This document shows, piece after piece, positions 58,550 to 64,000 of a stretch of 64,000 nucleotides of DNA. Within the stretch, counting starts at the first letter, position 1; every line of letters starts with the position of its first letter. This DNA is from Rostrohypoxylon terebratum (Eukaryota > Ascomycota > Sordariomycetes > Xylariales > Hypoxylaceae). Made by a program: the position numbers and the translations under genes. The notes beneath the pieces are model-generated. The model was not told where the DNA came from, searched no databases, and saw only the letters and a list, made by a program, of their open reading frames with translations. The DNA is taken from assembly GCA_022497145.1 (NCBI GenBank), contig MU385964.1, positions 1 through 64,000 on the forward strand, given 5' to 3'.

Positions 58550-61064
58550 ATGTCGTCTCCGATGACCCGTGTTAGAGTTGCTAATGCTTGTGATACGTGC
58601 AAGCAGAGGAAAGGTAAGTCTCAAGAGGAGGTACACAATTCTTGGTATGGAAATCGAAATCGAAATCGAAATCGAAATCGGTTAACAGGTCATGATATAG
58701 TCAAATGTGATGGAAACTTACCTTGTCGCTACTGTAGCAGTCGGCAGGGTAGTGTCGTTTGTCGCTTTTCTCCTGCTGTTCGCCGTCGAGCAAGGAGGTT
58801 GCATTTACCTTCTCCCGGATCTATCACACCCCAATCTCCTCAAACTTCCGTTCCGTCATCCGCCGGCCAAGACCCCTTTCCCCGTCCTGTCGTACCCTCA
58901 CCACCCTCACCACCCTCACCATTGGTCCAAATTTCTCGTCTATCCGATGACGGTAACGCTGACAATAACATCACTCAACACGGCGATACTTCAGCTGGGG
59001 AAGAAGCAGATGTCCCTCGGGAGGCACGTCTGTTGTGTGATGCCAGGGGAAAGCTAAGTATGCAAGACTTCGCCACCGCTACTTCCCACGAGCCCTACGT
59101 TCTGATTGATATTTCTCGTTGAGCTTTTGTCGGGGACTGCGCGCCTCTATCCCTTTACCAGACAATACGCCAGATTGTAGCATCTCGGGTAGATCCTAAT
59201 GCATTTACACCACGAACCAGCCGGGTCTCAATGCTAGAAAATGCTTCTTCTGACCCACTACTCCCTGGAAACAACGAGGAGCCGCGTGTGGATCCTGCCG
59301 ATGTCCAACAGTTGGTATCTGTATTTATATCAGTGGTAATTCTGTCGTGTCATACGTTATTTCCACCTCCCCCATCTCCTCCTCTGACTCTTGCTGTAGA
59401 CATCCGGTCTCGTGGATCTTTTCGAGAGGGCTCATCTAACTGGCAACATCTCAGCGTGGGCTTCCGCTCAAAGAGAGCGCCCTAGGGACGCGACCGATGC
59501 TGTCAACTATCTTGTTCTAGCTATTGGCTACCAGTCTGTCGACGAAAAGTCTGCTGCCCACTTTTTCCAGTATGCGAGAACCTTAGCTTTGTCATGTCTC
59601 GGTGGAGACCTTGGAACCGAGACTGTTCAAGCTTTCGCCCTCGTCACATTATATATGCTCCGGGCGTGTCAAATCAATGGAGCGTTCCTTTTCTTCGGTA
59701 GGCTACTCTACATCGCACCGCTAGCTATTGTTAGAATTAACTTTGACGAGGAATTGCTGCGCGAGCGGCCTACTCGATCGGCTTGCATCGAACAGAAGTC
59801 AATTCTCGGTTTGGACCTGAGCTACACATCCGAAGGTAAGATAGGAGCGAAAATCTCGGTATGCTAGTATTAATGACAAAACTAGGGACCGTCTCTGGAA
59901 GAGTTTGCGGGTGCTTGACTTGTTCCTTAGCATATCTATGGGTAGGCCTCCGTCCATGTCGGATACAGATTGTACCGTGCCTTGCGGAGATTTGGACGCC
60001 GGCGGACAGGAGAAGTTTGACCTCTTGAATGCGACCGTTCAAATATTGTCTGTTATGGAAGATATCGTACTCCAAGTATATTCCAGAAGAAAAATCTCAC
60101 TTCAACTGGCCGAGGGAATCTCACGTCAACTGCGAGATTGGTCACGAAAGTGGCTGTCTCGGCTAAAGCAAGCCCTCGACGAAATGTCAGAAGACATGCC
60201 CAATGCCATCGGGGCTTGCCAAGTCATGTCATGTTACCATTATGCCGTCATGCTCGTCGCTAGACCATTCCTCATGTACGAGCTATGTAAACGCCTTCCC
60301 GAAAATATTGACACCGACGGCTATCAAGTCAGCAGCAGCGACAATTCAGGACGAACGAGGCTCGCAAACGCGTGCATTGATGCAGCAAGCTTAATGGCTG
60401 AGTCGGTGCTAAGTCTGGTAAATCGACAGCTTTTAGACGGACGCATGCCCTTAATTGTGTGAGCTCGGCTGCTCCTCTTCCACAAATTCTGACCCTTGCT
60501 AATCGGTCCCAAAGATCATGGCTATTCGCATCGTCTTTAGTTCTCGGGGTTGGTCTCCTCGGGGGATTCGGTCGCATTCTTGAGAAATATTCTTGTATGT
60601 CTATTGCTGCACTAGAATATTTTGCGAAGAACGACACGCACGCAATGCAGTATGCACTCATTGCAAAGTCTTTACTATCCAGTGCATTGGAATACCTCCA
60701 GAACAAAGACATCGACGAACGGGTTCAAATTATGGAAAGCTCGTCTCAGCTATTCGGTCTCATACCAAAGGAGTCCTTACATCAAGGTCGTGCACCTGCT
60801 TCCAATACTGCTAGATCGACAGCCGCCTCAAATCCCCAAAACACCAGTGTGCCGCAAGATTTATCGACGCGCGACTCGCCTACTTCACCTTTTCAAGATA
60901 TCGACCCTATATTGTTATCATTAGAGTGTTCTCTTGATGTTAACTCTGGAACCTCTTTTTCGAATAAAGACCAGCAAGATCAGGCAGATCAAGTTTTCGG
61001 TGCTCTCAATCTATTTCCTCTATTGGATGGGAATGGCCACATCGATCTCGCACATTATTTCTAG
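58550..61064 (+). CDS. Zn2Cys6 transcription factor with fungal-specific regulatory domain
   Basis: The model has seven exons, 58550-58613, 58701-59057, 59124-59335, 59400-59697, 59751-59835, 59886-60458 and 60515-61064, giving 712 aa, all in frame. The binuclear cluster has C14, C17, C24, C30, C33 and C42 (CX2CX6CX5CX2CX8C), with a basic linker RRRARR. The middle homology region starts at GKLTFVGDCAPLSLYQ and continues with LVDLFERAHL. GIAARAAYSIGLHRTEVNSRFGPE, SISMGRPPSMSDTDC, and SCYHYAVMLVARPFL follow. The in-frame TGA at 59120 lies in a 66-nt intron (59058-59123) with a CTGAT branch. Exon 5 (85 nt) is read in a different frame from the long open frame around it. Targets are unknown; IDO lies upstream and the P450 downstream. 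Confidence 0.88.
58651..58680. repeat. Hexanucleotide microsatellite AAATCG x5 in intron 1 of the regulator
   Basis: There are five exact units inside the 87-nt first intron (58614-58700). The array is a multiple of three, so length changes would keep an unspliced frame open. Confidence 0.9.
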
Positions 61065-63027
61065 GCAGTGCGCCCTACTTCCAGGATATGTTCCCCTAAT
61101 ACGTGGAAAGGCCAAGGCTCTCTCGAATCAAGTGTGTTTCCATGAGAGATTTTCAGCAAAACGCACATGATTACTAGTATGTTCGAATCTCCTCAGTCCC
61201 AATTTAGGACGAGGATGAGGATTCCATGCAAGTTCCAGGCGCACCCATGTCTCCAGAGAGCCATTTCCAGTTGTGATCATCACCTTGACTATTACCACTT
61301 TCCTCGTTGCTATCATCGGGTTTGATCACAGGTCGTCCATAATTCCTTAATCTGCCACCAGCATCGTGCGTCGGGACCGCCATACGTTGGATGTAAGCTC
61401 GAATATATTTATAAAAGTTACCCACACCCAGTTCAATCAATTCTACGTCCGTAAACGCAACCGGCACGAATAAAATACACATAGACCCCGCTAGCCTGGT
61501 CTCCTTAACCCCAATCCCAATCCTTGAAAGGCTAGCTAGGTACCTAGTAGACAAGGTCAAGCATCAATCAGGAGCTTGATTCTCCACAGGTCGTAACATG
61601 TACAGTGTACCCAATGGGGTTGACGAGGAAGTAATTATCTCGTGATTCCGATCCCATGTGAACTGCAGGTCGAATCCTTCATCGCTTGGCGCAGCGGACG
61701 GCGGACCGTCCCGTGCTAGGAGAATTTATAACACTAAGCATCGTAATAGCGAACTATTCGTCCGAAGGTTCAAGTACCGAAATAACTGATTTTTCCTCTT
61801 TTGAACAGGTGTTCGGTTTGAATCTCAGGAAATGTCTTCGTCGTCGACGGCCTTGTCTAGAGTTAAGAACAGGCAGGCATCGTAACAAGCTTGGATAGGT
61901 AACATCGAGAATGGTTATTTATTCAGACGAGAGACAGTCTCGGCTTTACTCAAATGGAACTGCCGAAGGAAAATTCGAAAAGGTTCTTAGGCAATGCGAA
62001 TTGATGACTTACAGGAATCCGAATGATCTGTAAGCTGAACGGGGCCATCGGAGTTTTCTTCATGCTAGCGAGCGGCGTTGAATTATGTAGGTCTCGAGGT
62101 GATCCTTGGAGCTCACTGAGGTTCGCTGTCACCAAATGCGGGCAATATATCTTATTCTTACCTCTTCTGAGGTCCCCTTGACCCCTTGTCCTTACGCTTT
62201 CAGACTGTGGTAGCCAGTAGCTTGCAGGAATGACATGATAGGGTCAACGTTGGTCCGTGGGAAAGGGAGAATGCCTCATTGGAACGCCTGCGAGTCGATG
62301 CGATGTGTGGGATGTGAGAGATTATGCGGAGATCCTATTCAGAACCGGTGGTGAGCGGGTATCGGCCGGGGGGGTCCTCCGATGTGCCTCGAACATTAGG
62401 GTTACACGATTTATCCGATTCAGGCTTGGAGCAGCATCTCCGGGACCCGGTTACCTGTGAGCCCTGCCGGGTTTCCAGATTTGCCCCTAATTTCTGTATT
62501 ACGCCATCCCCTTTTTTGCTTTACTTTGTACTTCACCTTACCTCACCTTCCTCCACCTATCTGCCATGTAACCATACACCCGAAGTTACTTCATACAATC
62601 GCCACCTAATCTCTCTTCGGGGAGCATTCCGAACTTCTATCCCCTGCAGAAAACAGAGAAGGTAACATAAACCCTAGCTAGATCATCTGGATCCTTTCTG
62701 GCTAGTGTAAGAATAAAAAATGGGACCTCGTCTACGAGTGTCATTATAAACGCCTTTTACAACTGCCGACATTCGAATCCTCGACCAGCAGACTCTCACT
62801 CTGCATGTCTATCACGACTATGTCACGAATAATGCTTTCCTACGGGGCTCAATGCATGCTCGCGAATCCTCCCCCCCTACGACTTTCGCTGCGTCTGTGG
62901 AAAGGTATATGTAGGTAGTAAATTTCGAACAATGTAGAGGGGATATCAATCACTAAACGAAACGACGACCTCATCCTTACTTTATTTCTAGTAAAACGAT
63001 CTTTCCTCGTGGAATATCGCTGTCACT
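61065..63027. other. Intergenic; possible minus-strand hypothetical gene
   Basis: No family is recognised. On the minus strand three stretches look protein-like. One is at 62135-62010, ending in a strong GTAAGT donor after QIIRIP. One is around 61710-61580 (GFDLQFTWDRNHEI). The last runs to a stop at 61204 (NFYKYIRAYIQRM, then an acidic Ser-rich end). They might be exons of one small gene, but I could not join them confidently. A tRNA-like hairpin lies near 62788-62804 (see rejected items). Confidence 0.3.
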
Positions 63028-64000
63028 ATGATCGCGGGGTCTTTTATCCAGTGGCTTTCTCAGCAATGGCCGTCAGCCTTGTTGATAGTGGCCACCGTAT
63101 ATCTAGCCCGAAACTATTTCAATAGAGGGTTAAACAAATACCCCGGACCATTATTAGCTCATTTTACGGACTGGCTTCGTTTCTATAAGGTCTGGCTGCG
63201 ACACCCTGAACAATGGCATATCAAACTGCATGAAGAGTATGGTGATGTTGTGCGGCTAGGACCAAATGCGCTATCATTTGGAAATCCCAACGCCATCAAG
63301 GTCATATACGGCCTCGGCAAGGGATTTACAAAGGTAAGGATATGCTCCCTCTACACGGAATAAGTGGTAGAGACTATATAAAGGTGCTGACGGGTAAAAT
63401 TGCAAGTCCGACTTCTACCCGGTCCAAATGGCTACAGCCAGGGGCCAACCATTGCCGACGCTATTCAGTACCCAATCTGAGTATTTCCACTCTCAACTGA
63501 AGAGAAGTGTGAATAGCGCATTCTCCATGTCAGCCCAGATGCAATACGAGCCTCTCTTCGATTCGACGAACGAGGTATTTTTAGACCAGACGGATAAGCG
63601 ATTTGCATCTACGGGCGAAGTATGCAACTTCTACCGTTGGCTACAATTTTATACATTCGACGTCATCGGTGATATGGTGTACTCGAAGAGACATGGCTTC
63701 CTGGAGTCTAACACGGATGTTGACGACATCGTTCGCGATAACGCGAGACTCTTTGACTATGCCGCTCTAGTAAGATACGCCGTATAAAGAAAGAGGGAGA
63801 CCGTTAGCTAACAGCTTGTCGATAGATCGGCCAGATCCCCATCTTAGATAAGCTATGGAAAAAGAATCCTATTAGGCTATGGGCTGCCAAGCACGGCATC
63901 GGAGAGGCTACGTTCGGAGTCGCCCGTTTCGCCAAGGCCCGTCTGGCCGAGCGCCATCCTTCGGGCCAGACGTACTCGAAGGAGAATTTCGCGTGGGAAC
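63028..64000 (+). CDS. Cytochrome P450, partial (runs off the right edge)
   Basis: The exons visible are 63028-63333, 63407-63769 and 63836 to the window end, giving 278 aa of an expected 500 or so. An N-terminal membrane anchor (about 10-28) is followed by the Pro/Gly hinge KYPGPLLAHFTDWLRFYKVW. Next come EEYGDVVRLGPNALSFGNPNAIKVIYG and GFTKSDFYPVQ across the first junction. The C-helix-like HSQLKRSVNSAFSMS and the WLQFYTFDVIGDMVYSKRHGF block are typical of the pisatin-demethylase/benzoate-hydroxylase-like fungal P450s. The I-helix, ExxR and heme-Cys motifs lie beyond the window, so integrity cannot be judged. Introns have CTGAC/CTAAC branch sites. Substrate unknown. Confidence 0.9.

Noticed and set aside
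59116..59126. In-frame TGA in the Zn2Cys6 regulator as a nonsense mutation
   Set aside because: A 66-nt intron (59058-59123) with branch site and correct phase explains it, and the spliced motif GKLTFVGD is typical of the family.
59698..59835. Continuous open frame through exon 5 of the regulator (reading INFDEELLRERP...)
   Set aside because: The alternative frame, after a 53-nt intron, reads GIAARAAYSIGLHRTEVNSRFGPE, an unmistakable piece of the fungal regulatory domain.
62765..62805. tRNA-like segment: TTCGAAT loop and a GCAGA/TCTGC hairpin with a seven-base loop (GAG anticodon on minus, CTC on plus)
   Set aside because: The T stem does not pair and no acceptor or D stem can be drawn on either strand; at most a tRNA relic, more likely chance.

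Overview
The window is the left end of a chromosome from a filamentous ascomycete (Pezizomycotina, most likely a Sordariomycete; a Xylariales-type genome is only a guess). It opens with about fifteen TAACCC telomere repeats. The genes carry short introns of roughly 50-120 nt with GTRNGT donors, CTRAY-like branch sites and YAG acceptors. The gene content is typically fungal: Zn2Cys6 regulator, Crh transglycosylase, GT2, methylcitrate cycle, DUF4360 and 3CxxC zinc-finger proteins. Intergenic DNA is long (0.7-4.5 kb) and peppered with short palindromic words built from CCTAGG and GGTACC, which coding exons almost lack.

Layout. 0-1.4 kb: telomere and subtelomere. 1.4-6.6 kb: a sedoheptulose/fructose-bisphosphatase-like gene, a GH105 unsaturated rhamnogalacturonyl hydrolase (-) and a divergent Dal5-type MFS transporter (+), a plausible pectin-fragment uptake and cleavage pair. 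7.4-10.4 kb: an RNPS1-like SR protein and a cupin protein. 11.5-12.9 kb: a proline-rich hypothetical protein. 12.9-17.4 kb: gene-poor DNA with an assembly gap next to long G and C homopolymers. 17.4-29 kb: three same-strand surface-glycan genes (membrane GH16 glucanase, GT2 glycosyltransferase, Crh-type GH16). 29.7-30.4 kb: a secreted DUF4360 protein (-). 32.6-38 kb: methylcitrate synthase (-) and 2-methylisocitrate lyase (+), divergent around a 1.8-kb spacer that holds a 260-bp MITE-like element; together they supply the first and last steps of propionyl-CoA detoxification. 38.3-39.3 kb: an SDR oxidoreductase with a GC-AG intron. 39.3-43 kb: gene-poor. 43-50.4 kb: a type-I glutamine-synthetase-like enzyme, a dienelactone hydrolase-like/NTF2-like fusion and a membrane-anchored GH3 beta-glucosidase. 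51-53.6 kb: a secreted GH95 alpha-fucosidase (-). 54.4-61.1 kb: a 3CxxC zinc-finger protein (-), an indoleamine 2,3-dioxygenase and a seven-exon Zn2Cys6 transcription factor. From 63 kb: a cytochrome P450 that runs off the window.

Exon models were spliced by hand from frame continuity, donor/acceptor consensus and family motifs. Exon sums close in frame for every spliced complete model. Two in-frame stop codons that could suggest pseudogenes (in the GH95 gene and in the regulator) are both explained by short introns. No CRISPR array, rRNA or convincing tRNA was seen. No obviously novel multi-gene system was found; the best candidates for unexplained structure are the MITE-like element, the CCTAGG/GGTACC palindrome family, and the duplicated block beside the poly-C gap.
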